Shown here: piece after piece, positions 24,172 to 31,576 of the stretch
Position numbering within the stretch: the stretch's first letter is position 1
Layout: each line of letters begins with the position of its first letter
NCBI GenBank assembly: GCA_045636145.1
Contig: JAZTWV010000007.1
Coordinates: 1-51,765 of the forward strand
DNA length: 51,765 bases
Reading direction: 5' to 3'
Origin: Flemingiibacterium sp045636145
Lineage (GTDB): Bacteria > Bacillota > Clostridia > Oscillospirales > CAG-272
Notes under the pieces: model-generated
What the model saw: only the letters and a program-made list of their open reading frames with translations
Databases searched by the model: none
Told to the model about the DNA's origin: nothing
Translations under genes and position numbers: made by a program

Positions 24172-25008
24172 ATGAAAAAAATTCTTGCACTTGTGCTCGC
24201 AGCTCTCATGGCTGTGCTCACACTTGCCGCTTGCGGCACAGACGCAGATGTTGTTAAGGTTATCGACATCGATCTTACCGAGGAAGAGTATGCTTTCGGC
24301 GTTGACAAGACTCAGCCCGAGCTTCTCACCAAGGTAAACGAAATCATCGCTGAGATCAAGGAAAACGGCAAGTTTGACGAGATCTGCAACAAGTATTTCG
24401 GCGACGGCACTCCCACTCCCGTAGTTTCCGCAGCTCTTGACAATTCCAAGGATCAGTTCGTTGTAGCTACAAACGCTGCTTTCGAGCCCTTCGAATACAT
24501 GGATGGCGAGAACTACCTCGGTATCGACATGGAGATCGCGGCTCTCATCGCTGAGACCCTCGGTCAGGAGCTTGTTATCATGAACATGGACTTCGAGTCT
24601 GTATGCCTCTCCGTTGGTCAGCAGAAGTGCGATATCGCAATGGCTGGTCTTACCATTAAGCCTGAGCGCGAGGAGTATGTAACCTTCTCCGATTCTTACT
24701 ACAGCGCATCCCAGAAGATCATCGTTAAGGCTGATGACACTACCTTCGACGCTTGCACCGACGTTGCTTCCGTTGAAGCTATCCTTAACGGTCTTACCGA
24801 GGACACCAAGATCGGCGTTCAGAACGGCACTACCGGTCTCTTCTATGTTGAGGGCGATGCTGACTGGGGCTTTACCGGATATGCGGCTGAGTGCGTAGGC
24901 TATGCAAACGGCTCTCTTGCAGTTCAGGACCTTGTAAACGGCAACATCAACATGGTTATCATCGACTCCGCTCCTGCAGCAGCAATCAGTGCTGCGTTCA
25001 ATGACTAA
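24172..25008 (+). CDS. Amino-acid ABC transporter substrate-binding lipoprotein, apparently circularly permuted
   Basis: A 278-aa lipoprotein (lipobox LAAC, Cys21) of the SBP_bac_3 family, which captures polar amino acids at the membrane surface. Domain order is unusual. Residues about 28-79 (KVIDIDLTEEEYAFGV, PELLTKVNEIIAEIKENG, FDEICNKYFGDG) match the usual C-terminal segment of the family. The usual N-terminal start (FVVATNAAFEPFEY) only begins at about 96, and the protein ends at VIIDSAPAAAI, where others continue into the missing segment. The AMAGLTIKPERE motif of lobe 2 is present. Codon use is strongly biased toward C-ending codons. AAGGAG precedes the ATG. Ligand unknown. Confidence 0.88.
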   Translation: MKKILALVLAALMAVLTLAACGTDADVVKVIDIDLTEEEYAFGVDKTQPELLTKVNEIIAEIKENGKFDEICNKYFGDGTPTPVVSAALDNSKDQFVVATNAAFEPFEYMDGENYLGIDMEIAALIAETLGQELVIMNMDFESVCLSVGQQKCDIAMAGLTIKPEREEYVTFSDSYYSASQKIIVKADDTTFDACTDVASVEAILNGLTEDTKIGVQNGTTGLFYVEGDADWGFTGYAAECVGYANGSLAVQDLVNGNINMVIIDSAPAAAISAAFND

Positions 25009-25122
25009 TCCTTCGGATGAGTCAATGACTAATCCTTCGGATGAGTCAACGACTAATCCTAACGGATGAGTCGACGACTAATCTTTCAGATGAGTCAGCA
25101 ACTCAGGCGTAAGCCTTAGTTG
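25003..25122 (+). repeat. Tandem array of small hairpins after the binding-protein gene
   Basis: Four 21-22-base units of the type GACTAATCC-TTC-GGATGAGTC lie at 25003-25023, 25027-25047, 25051-25072 and 25076-25096. Each folds as GACT/AGTC, an A-G mismatch, then ATCC/GGAT. Unit 4 has ATCT/AGAT, a compensating change. A fifth hairpin of the same shape but different sequence is at 25099-25122. Unit 1 overlaps the last codons of the gene. The array may protect the mRNA 3' end or reduce downstream expression. Confidence 0.85.
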
Positions 25123-25139
25123 TAAAAGCGTATAACATC

Positions 25140-25177
25140 ACCGCTCTTTCGCGTATCGGCGGAAGAGCGGTATTCTT
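25140..25177 (+). terminator. Attenuator-like terminator between binding protein and permease
   Basis: A 9-bp stem ACCGCTCTT/AAGAGCGGT (25140-25171), followed by the weak tail ATTCTT. Probably partial termination, so the binding protein is made in excess over the membrane parts. Confidence 0.6.
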
Positions 25178-25195
25178 AACAAGGGAGATAAAAGC

Positions 25196-25945
25196 GTGAC
25201 AAGTATCATACCTGTGCTTTTGTCGAAAATCGTGTTCAACACTCCGATAAAAGCAGTAAACAAATTCCTTGACACCCTTATAAACGCCAAGGGTTATGTC
25301 AAGGTGCTGGAGGGACTCCAGAACACCATCGTTATATCGGTGATAGGTCTTGTTATCGGTATTCTTATCGGTACGCTCATTGCCACGGTGCGTGTAGTCC
25401 CCAAGTATAAGGTCCTGCCGAGAGTCCTTAACGGTATCTGCTCGGTATATGTGGGATTCTTCCGCGGAACGCCTATGGCGGTACAGCTTCTTCTTTTCTA
25501 CTATGTAATGCTGCCCCTTTTAGGTATACCGATGTCAGGACTTGATGTATCTATTTTGGTATTCGGTCTTAATTCCGGTGCTTACATATCGGAGCTTATG
25601 CGCGCAGGCATACAGTCTGTCGATCCCGGTCAGATGGAGGCCGGAAGAGCTGTTGGACTTTCGTTCCCCGTTACCATGATAAAGATCGTTATTCCCCAGG
25701 CGGTAAAGAATATTCTTCCCACTCTCGGAAACGAGTTTATCGCGCTTATCAAGGAAACATCCGTGGTATCCTTCGTCGGTGCGGCAAATCTTTATACCGC
25801 ATTCAACATGATCGGCTCCAACTCCTATGAGTTTATGGTACCGTTCCTTGTAATGGCACTTATCTATATAGTTGTCATCATGCTTATAACGCTTGGCATA
25901 AAGATAATGGAAAGGAGGCTGCAGAAGAGTGATAGACGTAATTGA
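25196..25945 (+). CDS. Amino-acid ABC transporter permease
   Basis: A 249-aa HisM/GlnP-type permease. Seen: a first membrane segment VISVIGLVIGILIGTLIATV, the polar-amino-acid permease motif FFRGTPMAVQLLLFYY, and the EAA loop EAGRAVGLSFPVTMIKIVIPQA that contacts the ATPase. The start is GTG at 25196, 8 bases after GGGAG. It overlaps the ATPase gene by 17 bases. Only one permease gene is present, so a homodimer is likely. The substrate cannot be told from sequence; a polar amino acid is likely from the family. Confidence 0.93.
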   Translation: MTSIIPVLLSKIVFNTPIKAVNKFLDTLINAKGYVKVLEGLQNTIVISVIGLVIGILIGTLIATVRVVPKYKVLPRVLNGICSVYVGFFRGTPMAVQLLLFYYVMLPLLGIPMSGLDVSILVFGLNSGAYISELMRAGIQSVDPGQMEAGRAVGLSFPVTMIKIVIPQAVKNILPTLGNEFIALIKETSVVSFVGAANLYTAFNMIGSNSYEFMVPFLVMALIYIVVIMLITLGIKIMERRLQKSDRRN

Positions 25946-26753
25946 TCTTAGGAAAAGCTTTGGCAAGCTTGACGTGCTTAAAGGCGTAAATGTTACCATA
26001 GCTAAGGGCGATATCGTCTGCGTTATCGGTCCTTCGGGAAGCGGTAAGAGTACATTTCTGCGCTGCCTCAACTGTATGGAAGACCCCACCGGCGGTAAGA
26101 TCATCTTCCACGGCGTAAACATTGCCGATATGAAGGTCGATATAAACATTCACCGCCGCAAAATGGGAATGGTGTTCCAGCAGTTCAACCTGTTTGCAAA
26201 CAAGACCGTTATCGAAAACATTATGCTTGCACCTATCCACGTGGGTCTCCAGGACCTTCGTCATGCCAAAACGGTGAATTTCTTCCTGCCCATTACCAAT
26301 CTTTTCAGAAAAAATATAAAGGCAAAGGCAGAGATTTCCACCGGCAAAGCGCAGATAAAAGCCGAGGCGCGCGCAAACGCAGAACGCCTGCTTCAGCGTA
26401 TCGGACTTGCGGATAAGGCGAATGTTTACCCATCCACTCTGTCCGGCGGACAAAAACAGCGTGTGGCTATAGCACGTGCACTTGCAATGAATCCCGACGT
26501 TATTCTGTTTGACGAGCCGACGTCAGCTCTTGACCCCGAAATGGTAGGCGAGGTTCTGGACCTTATGAAGGAGCTTGCGGCGGACGGCATGACCATGGTA
26601 GTGGTAACACACGAGATGGGATTTGCCAAGGAGGTTGCGTCAAGGATTCTGTTTATGGATGAGGGACGTATTCTTGAAGAGAACAGTCCTGCGGAGTTTT
26701 TTGCAAACCCCAAGCAGCCTCGAACAAGAGAATTTTTGTCCAAGGTTTTATAA
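25929..26753 (+). CDS. Amino-acid ABC transporter ATP-binding protein with internal insertion
   Basis: A 274-aa GlnQ-type ATPase starting at GTG 25929 inside the permease gene. Walker A GPSGSGKST (34-42), Q-loop MVFQQFNL (81-88), signature LSGGQ (171-175), Walker B VILFDEP (191-197) and the switch histidine in VVTHEMG are all intact. Family members are usually about 240 aa; here about 35 extra residues (around 107-143, including HAKTVNFFLPITNLFRKNI) sit in the helical subdomain that faces the permease. A terminator follows the gene. Confidence 0.93.
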   Translation: MIDVIDLRKSFGKLDVLKGVNVTIAKGDIVCVIGPSGSGKSTFLRCLNCMEDPTGGKIIFHGVNIADMKVDINIHRRKMGMVFQQFNLFANKTVIENIMLAPIHVGLQDLRHAKTVNFFLPITNLFRKNIKAKAEISTGKAQIKAEARANAERLLQRIGLADKANVYPSTLSGGQKQRVAIARALAMNPDVILFDEPTSALDPEMVGEVLDLMKELAADGMTMVVVTHEMGFAKEVASRILFMDEGRILEENSPAEFFANPKQPRTREFLSKVL

Positions 26754-26758
26754 CTGAG

Positions 26759-26788
26759 ATCCGCGTGCCATCGGCGCGCGGATTTTGC
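26759..26788 (+). terminator. ABC transporter operon terminator
   Basis: An 11-bp stem ATCCGCGTGCC/GGCGCGCGGAT (26759-26783, one G-U pair), followed by TTTTGCTGTTT. Confidence 0.8.
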
Positions 26789-26860
26789 TGTTTACAGATT
26801 GGAAATAAACCTCGCTCAAACGTGCAAATTGTAAAATAATTTTGACGCCTCTGCTACCCG

Positions 26861-26889
26861 TTGACAAGCGTTTTTTTATGTGATAAAAT
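26861..26889 (+). promoter_or_regulatory. Promoter of the SLH-transglutaminase gene
   Basis: TTGACA (26861-26866), 17-base spacer, TAAAAT (26884-26889), leaving a leader of about 90 bases. Confidence 0.75.
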
Positions 26890-26985
26890 ATTTTATACAT
26901 ACTTCAAAAATGTCAAAGCTTGTCGCTATTTTTGCGAAAAGGGCATATTTTGAATACGCACATCAAAACACATCGGAGAATATAA

Positions 26986-28431
26986 ATGAACCACAAGATA
27001 CCCCTGCGATTTATTTCTGCCACAGCCGTCGGCGTTCTGCTGTCGGCTATATCCCTGTCTGCCGTGTCTCCATGGGCAAATAGTGGGATATCTGCGGCCA
27101 CACCCGAGCCTGATGCCGCAAGTGGGATATCTGTGCGCACCGAATTTCCCGATGTGACTTCCGATAAATGGTTTTATGACGATGTGACGGCGCTTGCAGA
27201 GAGAGGGATCATCTCCGGCTATCCGGACGGGTATTTCTATCCTGAGCGTGAGGTGTCAAATTCAGATTTTGTCAAGATCCTGATAAGTTCTGTAGGCTAT
27301 GACATTGATACGCCTGTAGGCGAGGAGATATTCCCCGACAATTGGGCGTCTGAATATCTTAGTCTTGCGTATGTGCTTGGCTTTATTACCGATGAGGCGA
27401 TTGAAGCAGGCTTTTCGCCCGAAGCGCCCATCACCCGTGCCGACATGACAAGAATGACAGTAATGGCTCTCGGTATTGACCCGGCTCCGATTGACGATCC
27501 GTTTTCCGACACATCGGACGATTACGCCAAAGCGGCGTTTGGAGAATATATTCTCCGCGGTGTTCCCGACAAAAAGGGCGGTCGGCTGTATAACGGTACG
27601 GGCAGTGCTACACGCAGTGAAGCCGCCGCAATTGCAATGCGCATCATCGGCTACATGAACGACCCTTACGGCTATTTTAAGGAGCAGGTGCTTTATAATG
27701 CGGCACACAACTATCTTGAAACCGAAGCAGAGTTTATGGACCTGTTTTACGTGCTCAACCGTGAGTTTATAGAAGAGTTTACCTTTAAAACATCTCTTCC
27801 CATGGATGTATGGACGCGGTATTACAACACGTCGTATATTATAAATCTCGAATATTTCTATTTTTCGGAGCTTCTTTGCTCCTACGTGCCCGGAAACAAC
27901 ACCTACAAGCTCATACTTAAGTATGAAAATGACCCGGATACGCTGAAAAAGTTCCACGCCGAGGCGTCTGAGTCGGCTGACGAGGTGATTTCAAGAATAC
28001 TTGATGAGAATATGACCGCCGATGAGCGTGTTAAAGCCATACATGACTATCTTGTTCTTTACTGCGAGTATGACTATGTAAATTATACGGACGGAAAAAT
28101 TCCCGTTGAATCGCTGGTTGCTTACGGTCCGCTTAAAGCTCATATCGCGGTATGCCAAGGGTACGCCGCGGCGTTTAATATGCTGTGTGAGCGTGCCGGC
28201 ATACGTGCGGCGGCAGTAAACGGAACATCTCCCGCAAGTCCGGATGCGCACGTATGGAATATGGTATTACTTGACGGTGAAATCCTTTATGTAGATGTGA
28301 CTCGTGATGATCCTGTCCCCGACAAAAAGGGGCAGATATCCTATAAATACTACCTGCTCACCGAGGATGAAATGACGATGCTCGGCTATCTTTGGGATAA
28401 AAGCACCACAAAGCTTAAATATTTGTATTAA
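26986..28431 (+). CDS. Exported protein with S-layer-homology repeats and transglutaminase-like domain
   Basis: A 481-aa protein with an N-terminal signal peptide (hydrophobic stretch TAVGVLLSAISLSAV, cleavage near SAAT). Three SLH repeats follow at about 50-215: FPDVTSDKWFYDDV, FPDNWASEYLSLAY and the divergent DPFSDTSDDYAKAA. These bind secondary cell-wall polymer. The C-terminal part holds a transglutaminase-like domain with a probable catalytic triad: Cys390 (AVCQGYAAAF), His422 (DAHVWN) and Asp437 (LYVDVTRDD). Such proteins may act as wall-bound peptidases or cross-linkers; substrate is unknown. CGGAG precedes the ATG. Confidence 0.88.
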   Translation: MNHKIPLRFISATAVGVLLSAISLSAVSPWANSGISAATPEPDAASGISVRTEFPDVTSDKWFYDDVTALAERGIISGYPDGYFYPEREVSNSDFVKILISSVGYDIDTPVGEEIFPDNWASEYLSLAYVLGFITDEAIEAGFSPEAPITRADMTRMTVMALGIDPAPIDDPFSDTSDDYAKAAFGEYILRGVPDKKGGRLYNGTGSATRSEAAAIAMRIIGYMNDPYGYFKEQVLYNAAHNYLETEAEFMDLFYVLNREFIEEFTFKTSLPMDVWTRYYNTSYIINLEYFYFSELLCSYVPGNNTYKLILKYENDPDTLKKFHAEASESADEVISRILDENMTADERVKAIHDYLVLYCEYDYVNYTDGKIPVESLVAYGPLKAHIAVCQGYAAAFNMLCERAGIRAAAVNGTSPASPDAHVWNMVLLDGEILYVDVTRDDPVPDKKGQISYKYYLLTEDEMTMLGYLWDKSTTKLKYLY

Positions 28432-28459
28432 GTAAGCCGAAGAAAAAGATAAACAGATT

Positions 28460-28495
28460 TAGCCTTCTCCACAAGGGAAGGCATTTGTTTTTTGG
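28460..28495 (+). terminator. Terminator after the SLH-transglutaminase gene
   Basis: Stem GCCTTC(T)CC/GGGAAGGC with an ACAA loop and a T-rich tail (ATTTGTTTTTT). Confidence 0.75.
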
Positions 28496-28548
28496 ATAAG
28501 CTATAAAATGACAGCCTTGCATCCTGTGAACTATTTTGCGCCTATGTA

Positions 28549-28577
28549 TTGAAATGCAGAGAAAAATATGGTATAAT
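28549..28577 (+). promoter_or_regulatory. Promoter candidate upstream of mrnC
   Basis: TTGAAA (28549-28554), 17-base spacer, TATAAT (28572-28577). A second TATAAT (28662-28667), in a 12-base direct repeat of this site, lacks a correctly spaced -35 box. Confidence 0.65.
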
Positions 28578-28669
28578 ATACGCAGGAAATCCTGTTTCAC
28601 AGGCTTTCGCGGCTTCGCCGCTCCGCGCTGTGGCGCGGCTGCGCAATTGACGGCTTCATGGTATAATAT
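28568..28669 (+). repeat. GC-rich palindromic block flanked by a 12-base direct repeat
   Basis: ATGGTATAATAT occurs at 28568-28579 and again at 28658-28669. Between the two lie 78 bases, GC-rich toward the right, with small hairpins such as GCGGCTTCGCCGC and CCGCGCTGTGGCGCGG. This looks like a small REP/MITE-type insertion that duplicated its target, including the -10 box. It carries no gene. Confidence 0.5.
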
Positions 28670-28708
28670 TATTGTATGCGAAAAACATAAACCGAAAGAG
28701 AACGTACA

Positions 28709-29137
28709 ATGGACGAAAGATTTATAAATTCCCTTAGCGGAGGCACGCTGGCGTATCTCGGCGATGCGGTGCTTGAGGTGCTGGTGCGAAGATATTTAGT
28801 TTCGCTGGGCATTGCCGACGGCGGAACGCTCAGCCGTATGGCACTGAATTTTGTGCGTGCCACGGCTCAGAGTGCGGCGATGGATGCCCTGATGCCTCAT
28901 CTTACCGAGGAAGAAGAATATATATACAAGCGCGGAAGAAATGCTCACGGTATTGCAATCCCCAAAAGTGCTTCGGCGGCTGAATACCGCCGTGCCACAG
29001 GTATGGAGGCACTTTTTGCCTATCTTGACCTTACGGGAAAGCATGAGCGTGCAGAAGAACTGTTTTACATTGCCTATGCCGATGTTATGAAGCGGCTCGA
29101 AGAAGATAAAACACAAAATCAAGGAGAAAAAAGATGA
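28709..29137 (+). CDS. mrnC: Mini-ribonuclease III
   Basis: Mini-III is an RNase III-like enzyme without a double-stranded-RNA-binding domain that matures 23S rRNA in Firmicutes. The 142-aa protein has the catalytic signature LAYLGDAVLEVLVRR near residue 12 and the later cluster TEEEEYIYKRGRNAH, with a final RAEELFYIAYADV helix. Length matches the family. It overlaps wecB by 4 bases (ATGA); in many Firmicutes this gene lies beside cysS, but here other genes intervene. Confidence 0.93.
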   Translation: MDERFINSLSGGTLAYLGDAVLEVLVRRYLVSLGIADGGTLSRMALNFVRATAQSAAMDALMPHLTEEEEYIYKRGRNAHGIAIPKSASAAEYRRATGMEALFAYLDLTGKHERAEELFYIAYADVMKRLEEDKTQNQGEKR

Positions 29138-30252
29138 TACGAGTTATGTCGGTCTTCGGCACACGTCCCGAAGCTATAAAAATGTGTCCCCTTGTCAAGG
29201 CTATCGAAGCTGATCCGAGATGTGAGAGCATAGTGTGCGTTACCGCACAGCACCGCGAAATGCTGGACAATGCTCTTGAGTATTTCGACGTGACGCCGGA
29301 CTATGACCTTAATATCATGAAGCGCGGACAAACGCTTACGGGCATCACCGCGGACGTTATTGTGGGTCTTGAATCTGTGCTTGCCGAGGCTAAACCCGAC
29401 ATCGTGCTTGTACACGGAGATACCACCACAAGCTTTGCGGCGGCACTTGCGGCATTTTACGCACAGATACCCGTAGGTCACGTGGAAGCAGGTCTTCGTA
29501 CCTACGACCGTTATTCTCCCTATCCGGAGGAGATAAACCGCAACCTTACAACAAAGCTTGCAACTCTGCATTTTGCTCCTACTGAGCTTAACCGCCAACA
29601 GCTTGCAAGAGAAGCCGTGTGTGAAAATGTTTTTGTTACGGGAAACACGGCACTTGACGCTTTTAAGTATACGGTAAAGCCCGGATATGTGTTCGCCGAC
29701 GAGAAGCTGAAAGCGGTGGATTTTGAAAATGAGCGAGTAATTACCGTTACCGCCCATCGCCGCGAGAATCAGAACGGCGGTATTGAGAACATCTGCAAGG
29801 CGATCCTGGAGCTTTCGGAGATGTATCCCGATTTCAGATTCGTTTACCCGGTGCACCTCAGTCCGGCGGTGAGAAACGTGGTATTCCCGCTTCTTGAAAA
29901 TCATCCGCGAATCACGCTTACCGAGCCGGTGGACGTTGCCGATATGCATAATATGCTCTCGAAATCCTTCTTTATCATGTCCGATTCCGGCGGAATACAG
30001 GAGGAAGCTCCCTCATTCCACAAGCCGGTGCTGGTACTGCGTACCGAAACCGAGCGTCCCGAGGCTGTAGAGGCAGGCACGGTAAAGGTTATCGGAACTG
30101 ACACTGCACGCATTGTTGAGGAAGCACGCAGACTCATATGCGACAAGGCGGAATATGACCGCATGGCATCGGCAAAGAATCCCTACGGCGACGGCAAGGC
30201 ATCACTTTATATAATAGATGCAATCGCCGGATATTTCGGCAAAGAAAAATAA
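29134..30252 (+). CDS. wecB: UDP-N-acetylglucosamine 2-epimerase (non-hydrolysing)
   Basis: WecB/MnaA interconverts UDP-GlcNAc and UDP-ManNAc, a precursor for wall teichoic acids or surface polysaccharides. The 372-aa product has the family motifs FGTRPEAIKMCPLV, TAQHREML, HGDTTTSFAAALAAFY, VGHVEAGLRT, TAHRRENQ and SDSGGIQEEAPSF. Length is typical. The ATG overlaps the mrnC stop. No other polysaccharide gene is nearby, though the SLH protein upstream would need a wall polymer to anchor to. Confidence 0.95.
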   Translation: MIRVMSVFGTRPEAIKMCPLVKAIEADPRCESIVCVTAQHREMLDNALEYFDVTPDYDLNIMKRGQTLTGITADVIVGLESVLAEAKPDIVLVHGDTTTSFAAALAAFYAQIPVGHVEAGLRTYDRYSPYPEEINRNLTTKLATLHFAPTELNRQQLAREAVCENVFVTGNTALDAFKYTVKPGYVFADEKLKAVDFENERVITVTAHRRENQNGGIENICKAILELSEMYPDFRFVYPVHLSPAVRNVVFPLLENHPRITLTEPVDVADMHNMLSKSFFIMSDSGGIQEEAPSFHKPVLVLRTETERPEAVEAGTVKVIGTDTARIVEEARRLICDKAEYDRMASAKNPYGDGKASLYIIDAIAGYFGKEK

Positions 30253-30273
30253 AGGGCAGTTATAGGTGAGACT

Positions 30274-31212
30274 ATGAACATTATGCATCTTAAATACGCC
30301 ATTGAGGTGGCAAAGACCGGCTCTGTTACAAAAGCCGCTGAAAATTTGTTTATGGGTCAGCCAAATTTAAGCAAAGCTATACGTGAGCTTGAGGATAACC
30401 TTGGAGTTACTCTTTTTAAGCGCACCTCAAAGGGAATCATTCCCACCCAAAAGGGAGAGGAATTTCTCGTTTATGCCAAGCGTATTCTTTCACAGATAGA
30501 CGAGCTTGAGACTATATATAAAAGCTCTCCTGACAGGAAGCAGTCGTTCAGCATCTCCATCCCACGCGGCAGTTATATGGCATACGGCTTTACCAATTTC
30601 GTAAAGCGGCTTGACATGGAAAAGGAGATAGAAATACGCTACAACGAGACAAATTCCGTTGAGGCTATAGCTAATATCACCCAATCCAATTACAATCTTG
30701 CAATAATTCGCTTCAGAGATGTTTTTGAACCCTATTTCGTCAGCTTGCTTCGAGAAAAGGAGCTGAAAAGTGAGCTTGTGTGGGAATTTAAGTACATAGC
30801 GGTCATGTCAAAGGACAGTCCTCTTGCAAAGAAGCCTGTTTTGACTATATCCGACTTCGCCGACTCTGTGGAGATACTCCACGGCGACACATCTGTGCCG
30901 TCTCTCCATACTCTTGAGGCAAAGCGTATGGAAAATATCGAAAATTCCAATAAACGCATATATGTTGTTGAACGCGGAAGCCAATTTGAGCTGCTTTCAA
31001 CCATTCCGAACACGTTCATGTGGGTTTCGCCCATACCCCAGAGAATGCTTGACAGATACGGTCTTGTGCAGAGAAGCGTGTCCGATGCGGACTACAGCTA
31101 TAAGGACCTTTTGGTACATCAGCGCTCCTACAGGCTTACCGAGCTTGACCGTATGTACATAGATGAGCTTCACAGCGCGGTTTCCACCGTTGCGGCAATG
31201 AAAGTTGAATAA
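30274..31212 (+). CDS. LysR-family transcriptional regulator
   Basis: A 312-aa LysR-type protein. The N-terminal winged helix is clear (HLKYAIEVAKTGSVTKAAEN, QPNLSKAIRELEDNLG, LFKRTSKG), followed by a linker helix and a periplasmic-binding-like effector domain (SISIPRGSYMAYGFTNF to the end). Effector unknown. It lies 21 bases after wecB, same strand, and 61 bases before the aroF leader promoter. It could regulate either neighbour, but the leader attenuator already explains aroF control. No terminator is obvious after it. Confidence 0.92.
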   Translation: MNIMHLKYAIEVAKTGSVTKAAENLFMGQPNLSKAIRELEDNLGVTLFKRTSKGIIPTQKGEEFLVYAKRILSQIDELETIYKSSPDRKQSFSISIPRGSYMAYGFTNFVKRLDMEKEIEIRYNETNSVEAIANITQSNYNLAIIRFRDVFEPYFVSLLREKELKSELVWEFKYIAVMSKDSPLAKKPVLTISDFADSVEILHGDTSVPSLHTLEAKRMENIENSNKRIYVVERGSQFELLSTIPNTFMWVSPIPQRMLDRYGLVQRSVSDADYSYKDLLVHQRSYRLTELDRMYIDELHSAVSTVAAMKVE

Positions 31213-31272
31213 TTGGTCAAACCGCCCATAATGATGCTTGATATTTTTGCTTGATTTGTCATAAATTACAGC

Positions 31273-31301
31273 TTGACAAGCGGATTCTTCAGTGATATAA
31301 T
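31273..31301 (+). promoter_or_regulatory. Promoter of the aroF leader
   Basis: TTGACA (31273-31278), 17-base spacer, TATAAT (31296-31301). Both boxes match the sigma-A consensus exactly. The leader RNA would start near 31308. Confidence 0.85.
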
Positions 31302-31342
31302 TAAGTAAAGTTTTGTAAGCCGTAAAAAGGAAGAATACTAAA

Positions 31343-31450
31343 ATGATGACTCGTAATTTTACAGCTGCATATTATTACTATTACTTTTATTTTATGAAAA
31401 AAAGTAATAGTGGTTTTTGCTGCGAAAAAACGAGCGTTACCGAGGTATAA
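31343..31450 (+). CDS. Tyr/Phe-rich leader peptide of the aroF attenuator
   Basis: A 35-codon ORF, preceded by AAAGGAAG about 9 bases upstream, starts MMTRNFTAA, then YYYYYFYF, then MKKSNSG and ends at TAA 31448-31450. Six Tyr and two Phe codons in a row are far from chance, and two more Phe codons flank the run. This is the classic design of ribosome-mediated attenuation as in pheA or trp leaders: scarce charged tRNA-Tyr (or tRNA-Phe) stalls the ribosome here and prevents the downstream terminator. The Tyr run lies in an 11-bp RNA hairpin (31378-31388 with 31400-31410). No function is expected for the peptide itself. Confidence 0.85.
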   Translation: MMTRNFTAAYYYYYFYFMKKSNSGFCCEKTSVTEV

Positions 31451-31517
31451 TCTTCTCGGCAAATAGGAAGTATAAACTTCGCTCCGTAGTGAAAAATCAC
31501 TGCGGAGCTTTTGTTTT
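31440..31517 (+). terminator. aroF attenuator terminator
   Basis: A 12-bp stem GCTCCGTAGTGA/TCACTGCGGAGC (31481-31508, one G-U pair) followed by TTTTGTTTTT. A preceding small hairpin CCGAG/CTCGG (31440-31459) overlaps the leader stop. A candidate antiterminator pairing is GAGCG (31432-31436) with CGCTC (31480-31484), which would block the terminator stem. Confidence 0.85.
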
Positions 31518-31576
31518 TGGCACAGGCACAAAACACATCAAAAAATCATTCAAAACGTAAAAAGGAGAACAGAACA

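Noticed and set aside
25003..25122. CRISPR array
   Set aside because: Units are 21-22 bases with spacers of 3 bases and imperfect internal symmetry; they are tandem hairpins, not repeat-spacer units, and there are no cas genes.
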